Made by a program: the position numbers and the translations under genes. From an uncultured Granulosicoccus sp. (GTDB taxonomy: Bacteria; Pseudomonadota; Gammaproteobacteria; Granulosicoccales; Granulosicoccaceae), in contig CANLXI010000016.1 in assembly GCA_947495035.1 (NCBI GenBank), positions 62,001 through 126,000 of the forward strand: a stretch of DNA of 64,000 bases, given 5' to 3'. The stretch's first letter is position 1, and each line of letters begins with the position of its first letter. Below the pieces are notes generated by a model. The model saw only the letters and a list, made by a program, of their open reading frames with translations. It was not told the origin of the DNA and did not search any database. This document shows positions 27,901-37,162 of this stretch, in pieces.

Positions 27901-28347
27901 ATGAACAACTACGCAAGATTCGTGATCATGATCGTGGTATCCACCATTGCCATGTTCGGTCTCATGTACCTCAATACCTACCAGCCTGACCACCTGTTTT
28001 TCAGCGAGACACGCCTCTACATGGCGGTATACATGGGCTCGGCAATGGCCGTGATCATGTTGCTGTTCATGATCGGCATGTATGAATCGAGGGCAATCAA
28101 CATGGCCATACTACTGTTGGCCACCAGCATCTTCGCCGGCTCGCTCTGGTTGGTGCGCTCTCAGCAGACCGTGGACGACGTCTTCTGGATGAAGGCAATG
28201 ATTCCTCACCACTCCATCGCCATCCTGACCAGCAGCCGCGCCAGGATCACGGATCCTAGGGTACGGGAGTTGGCTGATAGCATCATCGAAGCGCAGGAAA
28301 GGGAAATTGGCGAGATGAAACGACTCATAGAGGAACTGGACAAGTAG
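27901..28347 (+). CDS. DUF305 membrane protein
   Basis: A 148-residue protein with three membrane helices (about 8-25, 38-58 and 66-84). A soluble four-helix DUF305-like tail begins at MKAMIPHHSIAILTS and ends with IIEAQEREIGEMKRLIEEL. DUF305 proteins are often found near copper-handling genes and use the M-x-x-H-H motif. It converges with the sensor kinase gene. The metal role is inference from the family and the neighbouring CusRS-like pair. Confidence 0.82.
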   Translation: MNNYARFVIMIVVSTIAMFGLMYLNTYQPDHLFFSETRLYMAVYMGSAMAVIMLLFMIGMYESRAINMAILLLATSIFAGSLWLVRSQQTVDDVFWMKAMIPHHSIAILTSSRARITDPRVRELADSIIEAQEREIGEMKRLIEELDK

Positions 28348-28399
28348 TGATCGTTGCTCGGTCTGGCAGACACACACCCGGGGAGTGTTTCCCTGATCG

Positions 28400-29728
28400 C
28401 TAACCGGCGAGTGTCATCCCGATGCAAGTCGATCCATTGCGGGATGTGGCAAACGTCTCTCCGCCATGCATACTTGCAATGGCAGCAACGATGGACAGGC
28501 CCAGACCGTGATGTCTATCTGACATGGTTCTGGCAGAATCGGACCTGTAGAAGCGATTGAAAATCAGATCGATTTCCTCCGCCGCTATCGTTGGTCCGAT
28601 ATTGCAGACGCTCAGACGAACGAAGCGGTTGGAATCAGACTGTATCTGCAGTTTGATGACAGATCCCGGAGCAGCGTAGTCACAGGCATTTCCGAGCAGG
28701 TTGGATAAAGCGCGCTTCAGCAAGGCGACGTCCAGATTCCCCGCGGAATCACCGGATAGCGATACAGCAAGTTCGGAATCCGACAATTGGGCTTCATGAT
28801 AATCGATGACCTCGCGCGCGATACGAGCAATACTTGTGACCTGCTCGCACCGCGCGAGAGAGCCTCTCTCGGCTTTCGACAGGAACATCATGCTGCGAAT
28901 GATCTCCGACATACGGTGGAGCTCTTCCAGGTTGGAGCCCAGAACGGCACTATCCACCTGGCCGCTTCTGCATTGGCGAAGAGACAGCTCCGAATTGGTT
29001 ATCAGGTTGGTCAAGGGAGTGTTCAGCTCATGCGCCACGTCGGCATTGAAGCTTTCCAACTGGGAATAGGAGAGCGATAGACGCTCGAGAAGATCATTGA
29101 ACTGCGCGACGAGAGGTTGCAATTCCGTGGGAAGTGCGGATCCGTCCAACCTCGATTCCAGGGTACTGGCAGTCAATCGATTGATCTGCTCGACGAGACT
29201 GTCCACAGAGCGCATTTCCCGAGAGACCACCCAGTACACACCTCGGATCACGGCTATTGTGGCAAGAAGTGATGCGAATATCAGAGTGAGCGCCAGGCGC
29301 CTCAGCAATTCATCGTCGGCACGACGGTCAAGGCTGATGGCAACTCTCAACGGTTTTCCATTGATGTCGAAGCCAGCTATCTCGAACATCAAGGTCTGAA
29401 CATCACCATCATTGGCAAAAGCACGCTTGCCCTCATAGACGACGGGGCCCTCCTGATAATCCACGACCACCTGAAGTTCATCGTGACCTGCCAGGAAATC
29501 ATCCAACTGATGGCGCAGTCTGCCTGCCACGGGGTCGATGCGAAATTCCTCCAGCATGTGCTGGATGAGTTCCTGCTTTTCCTGCATGCCAGACAATTGC
29601 CTCGACGCCAGGTGATTGGCTATCACGACATAGACAACCAATGACACCACGACAAAACTGACAAGAACCTGCGCAGCCAACCAGCGCGACAGGCGTTGTC
29701 CGAGCGACTGCTTCCTTGAATGATTCAC
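28400..29728 (-). CDS. CusS-like sensor histidine kinase
   Basis: A 442-residue membrane kinase. TM1 (about 17-38), a periplasmic loop of about 105 residues, TM2 (about 144-163) and a HAMP linker precede the dimerisation helix with the phospho-acceptor His233 ([14 protein letters not shown]). N-box ([12 protein letters not shown]) and G-box ([12 protein letters not shown]) form the ATP site. It resembles heavy-metal sensor kinases such as CusS. Its start overlaps the response-regulator stop (ATGA). Confidence 0.9.
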   Translation of the reverse strand: MNHSRKQSLGQRLSRWLAAQVLVSFVVVSLVVYVVIANHLASRQLSGMQEKQELIQHMLEEFRIDPVAGRLRHQLDDFLAGHDELQVVVDYQEGPVVYEGKRAFANDGDVQTLMFEIAGFDINGKPLRVAISLDRRADDELLRRLALTLIFASLLATIAVIRGVYWVVSREMRSVDSLVEQINRLTASTLESRLDGSALPTELQPLVAQFNDLLERLSLSYSQLESFNADVAHELNTPLTNLITNSELSLRQCRSGQVDSAVLGSNLEELHRMSEIIRSMMFLSKAERGSLARCEQVTSIARIAREVIDYHEAQLSDSELAVSLSGDSAGNLDVALLKRALSNLLGNACDYAAPGSVIKLQIQSDSNRFVRLSVCNIGPTIAAEEIDLIFNRFYRSDSARTMSDRHHGLGLSIVAAIASMHGGETFATSRNGSTCIGMTLAG

Positions 29729-30417
29729 TGCGTTGACCGGTCCTCCAGTACATAGCCCATGCCGCGCTCGGTGTGCAAGAGGGCATGCTCGAAGGGTACA
29801 TCCAACTTGGTGCGTAGTCGCCGAATCGCCACTTCCACGACATTGGTACCGCTATCGAAATTCATGTCCCAGACCTGATCAGCCAGAACGGCACGTGACA
29901 ACACTTCCCCCTGACGACGCAGCAGCAAAGTCAACAAGACAAACTCCTTGGCCGTCAGCTCCAACGCCTTTCCACCTCTACTGGCCTTGCGTCGCACCAG
30001 ATCAACCTCCAGATCAGCCAGGTGCAGTTTGCCGGTCTGAGTCTTCTGCTCAATGGAAGCCATCCCTCTTCGCGTGATGACCTGCAACCTTGCAACCAGT
30101 TCACTGAAGGCAAATGGTTTGACCAGGTAATCATCGGCACCAGACTTCAGACCGTCGACCCGGTCCTCGACACCGTCAACCGCCGTGAGCATGAGCACCG
30201 GCGTTGTTTTCTTGCTGCGCAAAGCCGAGAGTATCGCCATTCCATCCAGCCCCGGCAGCATGCGATCAAGCACTATCGCATCGTATTCGTATTCCAGTGC
30301 AAGTTGCAGCCCTTCGAGTCCATCACTTGCCACATCGACAACAAATCCTTCACTGCTCAAGCCATCGCGCAGATACTGCGCCAGCTTGAGCTCGTCTTCC
30401 ACTATCAAAAGCTTCAT
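29725..30417 (-). CDS. OmpR/PhoB-family response regulator, CusR-like
   Basis: A 230-residue regulator. The receiver domain (1-120) has the acidic pocket E7-D8 and the phospho-acceptor Asp51 ([14 protein letters not shown]), with the conserved Lys in VKPFAFSEL. The winged-helix domain ends in [10 protein letters not shown]. The M-K-L-L-I-V-E-D start at 30417 is chosen because the domain begins there; the frame is open further upstream without homology. It is the first gene of the RR-HK pair and overlaps the kinase gene by four bases. Confidence 0.92.
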   Translation of the reverse strand: MKLLIVEDELKLAQYLRDGLSSEGFVVDVASDGLEGLQLALEYEYDAIVLDRMLPGLDGMAILSALRSKKTTPVLMLTAVDGVEDRVDGLKSGADDYLVKPFAFSELVARLQVITRRGMASIEQKTQTGKLHLADLEVDLVRRKASRGGKALELTAKEFVLLTLLLRRQGEVLSRAVLADQVWDMNFDSGTNVVEVAIRRLRTKLDVPFEHALLHTERGMGYVLEDRSTQ

Positions 30418-30958
30418 CAGTCCCGATTTCCCGAATTGTCGTTTTCTGGAAGGGATCCCTCCTCTTCCGCACCAGTCGTGAGAATGCAAGTCGCATGATC
30501 TGTCGCCGTCAGCGACACGCTCTGAGCCGAGCACCTGAGACGCGTGCCGCTCTGGTGTCGAATATCATCCATACCCGTGCCTGAACTTGTTGACCAGGCA
30601 TACTGCCAGACACGAGCTATCGGCCGTGTCGAATGTCGGTGCATCCATGGATGGTAATGCAAATGCCACCATCCGTGGTCACGCAGCCAGCGTTTGCGGT
30701 ATGACTCGACTCCACGGTCTGACAAGTCACAATTCCGGAATCAACTGGTTGAACGATCCGGTTCAAACCTGCAGCACTATCGCAGAACGACCTGTCGACA
30801 AGCTGACAATCGAATGACATTTGTGTCATCTGGAAGACGAGCGCTACGGCTCTTCAGCGCACTTTGCCTTCACGGCAAAGCAGGTGTGTCAGCTTCATAC
30901 CGGCAGCTGGTAGCGCGAGAATCCCCTGCATGGTGGCAGACCTGGTGCAGGAACAGGA
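30418..30958 (-). other. 541-base region upstream of the response regulator, no firm gene
   Basis: The region contains the CusR-box-like inverted repeat at 30814-30829. A minus-strand frame at 30417-30725 would encode about 102 residues, begins with TTG and ends in a TGATG overlap with the regulator start. It has a His/Trp-rich stretch (RDHGWWHLHYHPWMHRH) but no signal peptide or known domain. I treat this frame as doubtful. Nothing else is recognisable. Confidence 0.3.
30814..30829. promoter_or_regulatory. CusR/CopR-box-like inverted repeat
   Basis: ATGACATTTGTGTCAT is an ATGACA-N4-TGTCAT repeat. This is the same half-site and spacing as the core of the E. coli CusR box. It lies about 397 bases before the CusR-like gene on its upstream side, an unusually long distance. 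Confidence 0.5.
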
Positions 30959-32131
30959 CTATTCCGGCAATACCTGTTCGACCAGTGTTACCCAGTAATT
31001 TACCCCGGTCCGGATTGCCTCGTCATTGAAGTCATAGGATGTGTTGTGATGCAAGGCGCCATCGATGGCAGGACCATTGCCCAACCAGACGTAACAGCCG
31101 GGTATGTTCTGGCTGAAAAAGGCAAAATCATCGCCGGCAGTCGAGCGCGGAAAATCAGTGCGTACGCCATGTGTACTGACGGTCGTGGCAGCCCGCAACG
31201 CCAGTGCAGTCGCGCCATCATCATTGATGACCGGTGGTATTCGGCGAATATAGTTGTAATCCACATCGATACCGAATGTCCCAGCGATGCCTCTGGCCAA
31301 CTGTTCGATTCCGGCATCGAGCTGATCCCGTACATGTGCGGTGTAGGCTCTGGCAGTTCCACCTATTCTTACCTTGTCGGGGATGACATTGAGCGCTTCC
31401 GGGTCCCCGGCCTCGACCGAACAAGCGCTGACCACAGCCGGTTGCAAGGGATCCACCACGCGCGCCGGAATGGTTTGCAGTGCAGTCAGAAAGTGCCCTG
31501 CCGCGGTGATGGCATCACGCCCCAGGTGCGGCTTGGCACCGTGCGTCCCTACCCCCGTGAAGGTGATTCGCCACGAGTCCGAGCTGGCCAGCTGAGGCCC
31601 GCTGACCACTGCCATTTCATCCACGGCCAGCCCCGGCATGTTATGCAGACCGAATACCAGATCGCAGGGAAACTGCTCGAAAAGACCTTCCTCTACCATG
31701 CGTCTCGCACCACCACGTCCCTCTTCCGCGGGTTGAAAGATGCAGTGCACCGTGCCATTGAAGCGTTTGCTGCGAGCCAGTTCCAGTGCAGCCCCCAGCA
31801 GCATGACGGTGTGACCATCATGACCACAGGCATGCATCTTTCCTTCAACCGTCGACTGCCAGGGCCTGCTGGCCACTTCGCTCATGGCCAGTGCATCCAT
31901 GTCCGCTCTCAATCCGATGCGACGACCGCCGTCTCCGCTACCGCCGCGAATGGTGGCGACCAGGCCGGTACCCGCCAGGCCCTGATGCACCTCGATGCCT
32001 GCAGTCTGCAGGATCTCAAGTACCTTCGCACTGGTTCGGACCTCCTCGAAACCCAGTTCCGGGTGAGCGTGCAAATCATGTCGCAACTCTGTCAGCAGAG
32101 CGAGATCGTCTGAGAAATCCGGCTTGTTCAT
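30959..32131 (-). CDS. M20-family amidohydrolase (hippurate hydrolase/IAA-amino acid hydrolase type)
   Basis: A 390-residue cytosolic metallo-amidohydrolase. Landmarks are LRHDLHAHPELGFEE at the N-terminus, the metal motif MHACGHDGHTVMLLG, the catalytic Glu in FQPAEEGRGGARRM, and HNMPG. The family cleaves N-acyl amino acids such as hippurate. The ATG at 32131 gives the normal N-terminus (MNKPDFSDD); the frame is open to 32167. No partner gene is obvious. Confidence 0.9.
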   Translation of the reverse strand: MNKPDFSDDLALLTELRHDLHAHPELGFEEVRTSAKVLEILQTAGIEVHQGLAGTGLVATIRGGSGDGGRRIGLRADMDALAMSEVASRPWQSTVEGKMHACGHDGHTVMLLGAALELARSKRFNGTVHCIFQPAEEGRGGARRMVEEGLFEQFPCDLVFGLHNMPGLAVDEMAVVSGPQLASSDSWRITFTGVGTHGAKPHLGRDAITAAGHFLTALQTIPARVVDPLQPAVVSACSVEAGDPEALNVIPDKVRIGGTARAYTAHVRDQLDAGIEQLARGIAGTFGIDVDYNYIRRIPPVINDDGATALALRAATTVSTHGVRTDFPRSTAGDDFAFFSQNIPGCYVWLGNGPAIDGALHHNTSYDFNDEAIRTGVNYWVTLVEQVLPE

Positions 32132-32310
32132 GAGCGTTGGTGGGGTTGGACAGCAGGCTGGCACCACATTCTACGCTGGCTCACACGAAGCTGCAGACAT
32201 GTCCCGCGCTGTTACGCAAACTGCACAGTTGCGGTGTCAGTCGATGGCAGGATAGGCATTCGCATACCTGGTTGCTCATGTGTGACGGGTTGTACTTCAA
32301 TTTCGGGCTC

Positions 32311-32325
32311 TTGCTAAAGTAGCAA
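32311..32325. promoter_or_regulatory. 15-bp inverted repeat before the phosphoribosyltransferase gene
   Basis: TTGCTAAAGTAGCAA has perfect 6-bp arms around a 3-base centre and ends 27 bases before the gene start. It may be an operator. No second copy was noticed. Confidence 0.35.
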
Positions 32326-32352
32326 CGCTATTTCACATGAATGCTCAGGACA

Positions 32353-33057
32353 ATGCCAACCACACCGCGTTTCACCGACACCGATTTCTGGCAACGGATA
32401 GAACCCGCTGGCACCTATACAGTCCCACCCGATCAAGGCCATATACACGGGTATCCGGCGACATTGTCAGATGGTCGCCAACTGCTACTGCCTATCCGGG
32501 AACGTGATAACGGGCGGTTTGCGCTTGCCTCTCTGATCATCAACCAGGCCAGCTTTGATGTCGTCGACACTCTGGCAGCTGATCTGGCGGGCAAACTGCG
32601 TGGCGAGCATCCGGACATCATTGTCGGTCTGCCAACGCTGGGGCTGACACTGGCAGAGGCAACGGCTCGCAAATTGGGACATTCGCGTTATGTTCCGCTG
32701 GGCACGTCACGCAAGTTCTGGTACAACGAAGATCTGTCTGTTCCGATGAGCTCGATTACCAGCCCGGACAGTCAGAAGCGGCTGTACATCGATCCTCGGC
32801 TGGTGGGCCTGTTGCACGGTCAACGTATCTGTGTCATCGACGATGTCATCAGCACGGGTTCATCGGTTCTGGCGGCCCTGAAGCTGCTGGCTCGAACAGG
32901 TATCGCCCCTGACTGCCTTGGCTTTGCCATGTGCCAATCCACCCTTTGGTGCGAGTCTCTGGCAACAGCATCTCCCGGCCTCGAGACTCGTGTTTTCTCT
33001 GCCTTCGATACACCCAGACTCAAACCGGTGGCCAAGGGCGGATGGCTGCCGGAGTAA
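32353..33057 (+). CDS. Phosphoribosyltransferase family protein
   Basis: A 234-residue type I PRTase fold protein. The PRPP-binding motif is clear: two acidic residues and a hydroxyl-rich turn in CVIDDVISTGSSVLAALKLL. A flexible-loop region with LGTSRKFWYNEDLSVP precedes it. The product resembles adenine or xanthine PRTases, but the base cannot be told. I prefer ATG at 32353 (MPTTPRFTD); an ATG at 32341 is possible. Confidence 0.82.
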   Translation: MPTTPRFTDTDFWQRIEPAGTYTVPPDQGHIHGYPATLSDGRQLLLPIRERDNGRFALASLIINQASFDVVDTLAADLAGKLRGEHPDIIVGLPTLGLTLAEATARKLGHSRYVPLGTSRKFWYNEDLSVPMSSITSPDSQKRLYIDPRLVGLLHGQRICVIDDVISTGSSVLAALKLLARTGIAPDCLGFAMCQSTLWCESLATASPGLETRVFSAFDTPRLKPVAKGGWLPE

Positions 33058-33103
33058 CTTCAGTCCTCCACTACCAGGATTGCCGTGTCGCTGAACGATC
33101 CAG

Positions 33104-34252
33104 CTACAAGCGTTCTCGCAGTAATCCGGCAAGGGTCTGCAGGCCGCGCTGCCTGTCGGCATCGGCAGCGTGACTGAAATTCAGTCGCAGTGCCGGATAG
33201 CGTGTGCTCTGATCGATAAAGAACGGCTCACCTGGCATGAAGGCCACGTTCCTGCGAATGGCTTCGTCAAGCAACAAGGAGGTGTCAATTTCACCCGCCA
33301 GCCGCAACCAGAAGAACAGACCTCCAGGGGGCAGCTCCCAGGCAGCCAGACCTTCAAAGTGCTTTAGCAAGTCAGCCTGGAAAGCATCACGCCGTGCTCG
33401 GTAATGTTCTGCCAGCAACAGCAGGCGCGAGGCCTCATCAGCTACCTGCAACTGCTGCAGAATCAGCCATTGACTGATCCGACTGGTATGCAAGTCTGAC
33501 GCCTGTTTCAAGCGCAGCAGAAAGGGCATGAGATCGGCTGATGCCACCATGAAACCGACTCGTAGTCCCGGCGCCAGACTCTTGGAAAAGGAGCCCTGAT
33601 AGATCCAGGAAGCCTTGCGCAATCGGGCACAGACGGGTTGACGGTCCACGGAATCGTATACGAGGTCCCGGTAAGGGTCATCTTCGAAAACCACGGTTCC
33701 GGTCTCATCGGCAAGCTGCGCCAGCCGCTCACGCTGATCGCCTGTCCAGCAATTTCCCGTCGGGTTCTGAAAGGTTGGGATGATATAGGTCAGGGGCGGG
33801 GAATTCGTGCCTGTCGCCAGAGCCATCTCCGGCTCATCCGGATTCAGCGAGATTGGCTGCATGCCGTAGTAGTTGAAGACCTGCAACGCAGCCAGATAGG
33901 AAGGTGATTCCAGTGCCACGCGTGAACCCGGGTCGATGAACAGCTTTGCGACCAGATCGATGCCTTGTTGAGAACCAGACACCACCATCACCTGGTCCGC
34001 AGGGATATCCAGCCCCATGCCTTGCATTCGTTGCGCAATCATGGACCGTAATGCCGGCTCCCCTTCACTGGCACCGTATTGCAAGGTGCTCACCGGCATG
34101 CCATCCAGGCTCAGGCTCGGAAACGTGTCCAGCGCAGGCAGTCCACCAGCAAAGGACACCATGCCAGGCTGATCGATGACACGGAGAATTTCCCGGATGG
34201 GTGAACTGCGCAGATTGGCTATCCGGTTGGAAAAGGCGATTTCAGCAGACAT
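33104..34252 (-). CDS. PLP-dependent aminotransferase (class I/II, LysN/2-aminoadipate type)
   Basis: A 382-residue fold-type I aminotransferase. The PLP Lys224 lies in QGSFSKSLAPGLRVGF. Further landmarks are VSFAGGLPALDTFP, PTFQNPTGNCW, and the Asp of VFEDDPYRDLVYD. These match the MocR-like/LysN aminotransferase group but without a fused DNA-binding domain. It is divergent from a MarR gene, whose intergenic operator may control both. Substrate unknown. Confidence 0.88.
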   Translation of the reverse strand: MSAEIAFSNRIANLRSSPIREILRVIDQPGMVSFAGGLPALDTFPSLSLDGMPVSTLQYGASEGEPALRSMIAQRMQGMGLDIPADQVMVVSGSQQGIDLVAKLFIDPGSRVALESPSYLAALQVFNYYGMQPISLNPDEPEMALATGTNSPPLTYIIPTFQNPTGNCWTGDQRERLAQLADETGTVVFEDDPYRDLVYDSVDRQPVCARLRKASWIYQGSFSKSLAPGLRVGFMVASADLMPFLLRLKQASDLHTSRISQWLILQQLQVADEASRLLLLAEHYRARRDAFQADLLKHFEGLAAWELPPGGLFFWLRLAGEIDTSLLLDEAIRRNVAFMPGEPFFIDQSTRYPALRLNFSHAADADRQRGLQTLAGLLRERL

Positions 34253-34284
34253 CGAAGAGGTACCGAGTGTGACCTGTCATTAAT

Positions 34285-34301
34285 GGTCAATATTATTGAC
34301 C
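34285..34301. promoter_or_regulatory. Probable MarR operator in the divergent promoter region
   Basis: GGTCAATATTATTGACC is a perfect 7-bp inverted repeat with a 3-base centre. It lies between the divergent aminotransferase and MarR genes, just before the TTGACA -35 box. Confidence 0.6.
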
Positions 34302-34303
34302 TA

Positions 34304-34331
34304 TTGACAGTATCCACACTCAGGGCATAAT
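34304..34331 (+). promoter_or_regulatory. Probable sigma70 promoter of the MarR gene
   Basis: TTGACA (34304-34309), a 16-base spacer and CATAAT (34326-34331). The gene starts 35 bases further on. The operator candidate abuts the -35 box, so binding would block the promoter. Confidence 0.6.
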
Positions 34332-34366
34332 TTGTCAACCCTATCTACTCCCTCATAAGCTTCAGG

Positions 34367-34807
34367 ATGCCGACACCCGACGCCCGTGAACGAGAACTGC
34401 GCGATGCGATCGAAGCACTGTTCTTCGCCTACCGAGCCTTCACGGCGGAACCGGACGACATTCTGGCCAGACGAGGCCTGGGGCGGGTACATCACCGCAT
34501 CCTGTATTTCGTTGCCAGAGAGCCCGGCCTGTCGGTTACTCGCTTACTGGAGGTGCTGGCGGTCAGCAAACAGGCCTTGAACACACCATTGCGACAACTC
34601 TCGGACAGTGAGTTGATCCATTCCAGCCCCGGCAAGGATGACAAGCGGATCAGGCAACTGACGTTGACGGCCGCCGGCAAACGGCTTGAATCGCAGTTGT
34701 GCCGAACGCAGACGGCTTTGCTGGACAAGGCTTTCGAGTCCGCAGGCAGCAAGGCAGAAGCCGGCTGGCGCGAGGTCATGCAGCAACTGGCTCGAAACGA
34801 GCGCTGA
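34367..34807 (+). CDS. MarR-family transcriptional regulator
   Basis: A 146-residue winged-helix protein. The DNA-binding region is LSVTRLLEVLAVSKQALNTP, followed by the wing DDKRIRQLTLTAAG with the usual D-x-R. It probably represses its own gene and the divergent aminotransferase gene through the 34285-34301 site. Ligand unknown. It converges with the ABC ATPase gene, 28 bases downstream. Confidence 0.9.
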   Translation: MPTPDARERELRDAIEALFFAYRAFTAEPDDILARRGLGRVHHRILYFVAREPGLSVTRLLEVLAVSKQALNTPLRQLSDSELIHSSPGKDDKRIRQLTLTAAGKRLESQLCRTQTALLDKAFESAGSKAEAGWREVMQQLARNER

Positions 34808-34835
34808 CAATGCCCCTGCATCCGGCTCTACCCTG

Positions 34836-35888
34836 TTAACGAATAGCCTGTCCTTCGTTATCGAAGAAGTGCGCCTTGTCCACATCGAATGACAATCCCA
34901 CTGAAGCACCCGGCCTGAGGTCGGAGTCGCCGTTGATTCTGACTGACACCTGTCCTGCAGCACCACAGCCCACGACGATGAAGGTATCAGCGCCAAGGTA
35001 TTCGACCACTTCGACCTCTCCGTCACAGTAGCCGGTACCCGACTCCACGACGGAGATATGTTCAGGGCGTATGCCCAACTGAGTCGCGCCATCTCGAGAA
35101 TACGGCATCATGCCGGGAAGACCACCAGCAATGACAAATTCCGTACCCGTGGTATTGCAAGGCACGACGTTCATCTTGGGACTGCCAATGAACTGAGCCA
35201 CGAAGGTATTGTTCGGAAAGTTGTAGAGTTCACGCGGCGTACCCACCTGAACGATACGCCCCGCCTCCAGCACCACGATCCTGTCTGCCAATGTCATGGC
35301 TTCCACCTGATCGTGCGTCACGTAGATCATGGTAGAGGTCAACGAGGTATGCAATTTGGCAATTTCATGTCGCATCTCTACCCGCAGCGCAGCGTCCAGA
35401 TTCGACAAGGGCTCATCGAACAGAAAAGCTGTCGGGTCACGAACGATGGAACGGCCGATAGCGACCCGCTGCCGCTGACCACCCGACAGATCCTTCGGAC
35501 GGCGCTCAAGGTACTCGGCAAGGCGTAGTACGTCGGCTACCGCATCAACCTTCTTATCGATTTCTTCCTTGGGCAAGCCCGCCGTCTTCAGCGAAAAACC
35601 CATGTTCTCGCGGACCGACATATGCGGGTACAAGGCGTATGACTGGAAAACCATCGACAGGCCACGTCGTGATGGCGGTTGATCGGTCACGTCCTTGTCA
35701 TCGATGAGCATCCTGCCTCGCGAGATGTCTTCCAGCCCACCGATCATGCGGAGCAGCGTGGATTTACCGCAACCCGAAGGTCCGACGAACACGATGAACT
35801 CACCATCCTGAATTTCAAGATCAACGCCCTTGATGACCTGAACCGTCCCGTACCATTTCTCGACAGCACTCAGATTGATGGCACCCAT
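34836..35888 (-). CDS. Sugar ABC transporter ATP-binding protein (MalK/UgpC type)
   Basis: A 350-residue ATPase. It has Walker A (GPSGCGKST), signature LSGGQRQR, Walker B (AFLFDEP) and switch His (VTHDQVEAM). A C-terminal regulatory/OB domain of about 110 residues contains LGIRPEHISV. It energises the two permeases upstream. The start overlaps the glycosidase stop by one base (TGATG). It is the last gene of the five-gene operon. Confidence 0.93.
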   Translation of the reverse strand: MGAINLSAVEKWYGTVQVIKGVDLEIQDGEFIVFVGPSGCGKSTLLRMIGGLEDISRGRMLIDDKDVTDQPPSRRGLSMVFQSYALYPHMSVRENMGFSLKTAGLPKEEIDKKVDAVADVLRLAEYLERRPKDLSGGQRQRVAIGRSIVRDPTAFLFDEPLSNLDAALRVEMRHEIAKLHTSLTSTMIYVTHDQVEAMTLADRIVVLEAGRIVQVGTPRELYNFPNNTFVAQFIGSPKMNVVPCNTTGTEFVIAGGLPGMMPYSRDGATQLGIRPEHISVVESGTGYCDGEVEVVEYLGADTFIVVGCGAAGQVSVRINGDSDLRPGASVGLSFDVDKAHFFDNEGQAIR

Positions 35889-37162
35889 CAGATTGCACTC
35901 CTGTCAGGGGACGCCCAACCCAGCCAGATTGCGGCCGTCCAGGTGAAAGACTTGCCGCCGGCGGGTGTCCCGTCGGTCGGATCGAAGTATTCGGAAAATC
36001 CATGTGCCTGAATCAGTTCCGATGTCAGTGCACGCAATGTCTCGCCATCAGCATGACCCATCTCGGTCAGCCCTGTGCCGATGAGCATGTTCATCATGCC
36101 CCAGGTGGGTCCACGCCAGTAACGCTTCGCATCGAACCTTGCATCGGCAGGGTCGAAGGAAGGCACACCATATGCCACCAGACTCATGACTCGACGATAG
36201 CTCTCCAGCAGTTCCGGATTGTCCAAACCGGCATACCAGGCCAGAAACGAGGCATTGGACAGGGAGCCCGCCCACTTGCCGGTCAGGACATCCCGAGAGT
36301 CGAAACCCTTTATCGCCGGGTTCCAGAGCGTCTGCGCACCCGCTTCCAGCAATTCGATATCCGCTTGCAAAGCGCTGACATCACGTCCCAGGGCCTGCCC
36401 CAGAGCGACCAGATCGCGTTGCGCTCGCAGCAAGGTGAATGTCATGGTGGGATCAGCCACTCTGAACCGGGTGTTTTCCAGCAGGGCCGAATCATCCCAG
36501 GCAAACGAGCGACCATGCTTGAGTAGCCAGATATAGCGATCATAGTCATATGGCCTGGGTCGCATCGCACTGTCTACATGGCCCAGATCCCGCCGGGTGT
36601 AGCTGCCGACGTCCACCGGATCGATTTGCGCCATGGCACCATCCCAGTCCGGCGCATTATCGCGACCGGTTTCCCAGGGATGCGCGGTACAGACCGCATT
36701 GTCATCCAGCCGCCACTTCATGAACCAGGCATGCCAGCGAACCATGGCATCGAACAGTCTCTCCATGGGCTCACGCCCGGCTTCGGGATCGATCTCGAAG
36801 ATGAACCGTGCCATGGTTGCGGCAACCGGCGGCTGCGTGATTCCCGATGAACGGACGGGGCCCGTACCCTGCCAGACCTCCGGCCCTGGAAAATAGCGAT
36901 CATCTTCGGTGTGAAACAGGATATGCGGCACCATGCCGTTTTTCCACTGACCGGAAAAGAGGGTCTCCAGTTCCTTCCAGCCGCGACCCACATCGAACTG
37001 TGCAAAGCCGAATGCCGCGAAGGCACTGTCCCAATTCCATTGATACGGGTAAAGACCTTCGGTCGGAACGGTATACCCGCCTTTGTCATTCAGTCGCATG
37101 ACCTGCTCGGCCTGCCGGTCCAGCTCTGTCGTTGACTGCTTGGTACTTTCTCTAGCGTTCAT
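35888..37162 (-). CDS. GH63/MGH-like glycoside hydrolase
   Basis: A 424-residue (alpha/alpha)6-barrel glycosidase of the MGH1/GH63-like group, without a signal peptide. Landmarks are the aromatic GLYPYQWNWDSAF near residue 40, GITQPPVAATMARFIFEID, the YWRGPTWGMMNMLIGTG block and a C-terminal GFSEYFDPTDGTPAGG. Known relatives hydrolyse mannosylglycerate or glucosylglycerate; others debranch or trim alpha-glucans. It starts at 37162, one base into the permease stop (TAATG). It sits inside a CUT1 transporter operon, so the imported compound is probably its substrate. I favour a compatible-solute glycoside, as inference. Confidence 0.85.
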   Translation of the reverse strand: MNARESTKQSTTELDRQAEQVMRLNDKGGYTVPTEGLYPYQWNWDSAFAAFGFAQFDVGRGWKELETLFSGQWKNGMVPHILFHTEDDRYFPGPEVWQGTGPVRSSGITQPPVAATMARFIFEIDPEAGREPMERLFDAMVRWHAWFMKWRLDDNAVCTAHPWETGRDNAPDWDGAMAQIDPVDVGSYTRRDLGHVDSAMRPRPYDYDRYIWLLKHGRSFAWDDSALLENTRFRVADPTMTFTLLRAQRDLVALGQALGRDVSALQADIELLEAGAQTLWNPAIKGFDSRDVLTGKWAGSLSNASFLAWYAGLDNPELLESYRRVMSLVAYGVPSFDPADARFDAKRYWRGPTWGMMNMLIGTGLTEMGHADGETLRALTSELIQAHGFSEYFDPTDGTPAGGKSFTWTAAIWLGWASPDRSAI

